Below are positions 63,361 through 64,000 of a DNA stretch of 64,000 nt, piece by piece. Position 1 is the first letter of the stretch, and each line of letters starts with the position of its first letter. The notes below the pieces were generated by a model. That model saw nothing but the letters and a program-made list of their open reading frames with translations. It made no database searches and was not told the DNA's origin. This stretch comes from Anseranas semipalmata (lineage: Eukaryota; Chordata; Aves; Anseriformes; Anseranatidae). A program made the translations under genes and the position numbers. The stretch lies in assembly GCA_013399115.1 (NCBI GenBank), contig VXAA01002187.1:521759-585758 (forward strand). The letters run 5' to 3'.

Positions 63361-64000
63361 CTTCCTTAGTGGTATTATTGACTCAGGAGCATTAAGAGTA
63401 AACATGGCACATAGAAAATTTCAGCCTCTTCATCCATCCATTCATTCATCCACCCATCCGTCCACCCATCCATTCATCAGGTAAGTTCACTGACAGCACA
63501 AGTCTCAGAATGTGTTGGGGAATGTAGAGGTCTCAAGAAGATGACCTTTTTTTTTTTGTATATTGTCTTTCCTGTCCCCATCCACACAAGTTAGGATCTG
63601 TCCCCAACCACATTTTAATACTTCAGATTTTTTTTTCTGCTCTGCTTTTGTGCAAGTGGGAACTCAGTCCTTTGTCCCAAGCTGAAATGTCAACCTTCCC
63701 ATTGCTGCTGTGCATGTCAGAAGAGTCTTCAGGCTGCCAGTCACTGCCTTCAGATCTGCTGTACTTTGATGCCACTATTTTCTCATGAAATCCTAAGGTC
63801 TACAGTGCAGACATACAACTATTATTTTGCAAGAGCACCTGTATTTCTTCAAGTCAGCTTAAAATGTACTCATTATCTGTCCAGATCTTTAATAAGCAAA
63901 ATATTGGTGACTTATCAACTCCAGGAAGAAAAGGATCCTAAATTGAAATAGGAAGATCCTCTGAGAGTGTCCTTGCAACTATCAGGAAATTTGTGGCACA
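63361..64000. other. Right-edge spacer, nothing recognised
   Basis: Contains the CATC-type repeat and short T runs (63548-63558); no gene or element recognised. Confidence 0.65.
63430..63479. repeat. Imperfect (CATC)n tetranucleotide repeat
   Basis: About twelve CATC/CATT/CACC/CGTC units over 50 bp. Confidence 0.93.

Noticed and set aside
1..64000. CRISPR arrays, operons, tRNA or rRNA genes, phage-like modules
   Set aside because: No spaced direct repeats, cloverleaf or rRNA sequence was recognised; the DNA is vertebrate.

Overview
The window is vertebrate genomic DNA, almost certainly from a bird. It is AT-rich, carries many 5'-truncated CR1 LINE copies with the usual octamer-like 3' tails (ATTCTRTG...), has one solo LTR of a family I recognise from bird genomes, and has very few genes. 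I cannot name the order or species. Short N runs sit at 14019-14108 and 35512-35540, with single Ns at 4705, 17105, 30329 and 34281, so this is a draft assembly.

One gene can be identified with confidence: the 5' end of GLRA2, the glycine receptor alpha-2 subunit, on the minus strand. Coding exon 1 (13178-13245) holds the start codon and signal peptide. Coding exon 2 (10880-11013) holds the alpha-2-specific N-terminus and the start of the Cys-loop extracellular domain. They join in phase across a 2,164-bp intron. The rest of the gene lies beyond the left edge, and 1-10879 is the right-hand part of intron 2. A CpG island at about 13690-14370, broken by a 90-bp gap, lies just upstream and is the likely promoter. 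Between island and start codon is an almost pure polypyrimidine tract (sense strand) ending at a good acceptor, so the 5' leader is probably spliced.

From about 14.4 to 64 kb I recognise no gene. This is the upstream flank of GLRA2 and holds about 14 CR1 fragments (both strands, at least three subfamilies or ages), one solo LTR with a 5-bp target duplication (26362-26947), and microsatellites, many of A4N pentamer type. No CR1 was seen in the first 16 kb around the GLRA2 5' end, while the rest is dense in them.

A few exon-like segments with good splice signals are reported at low confidence. The best is a minus-strand set at 40033-37818 that splices in phase into an open frame of about 154 codons which I do not recognise. 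I found no tRNA, rRNA, CRISPR or multi-gene system. Part 2 is therefore mostly about promoter architecture, repeat history and these exon candidates.
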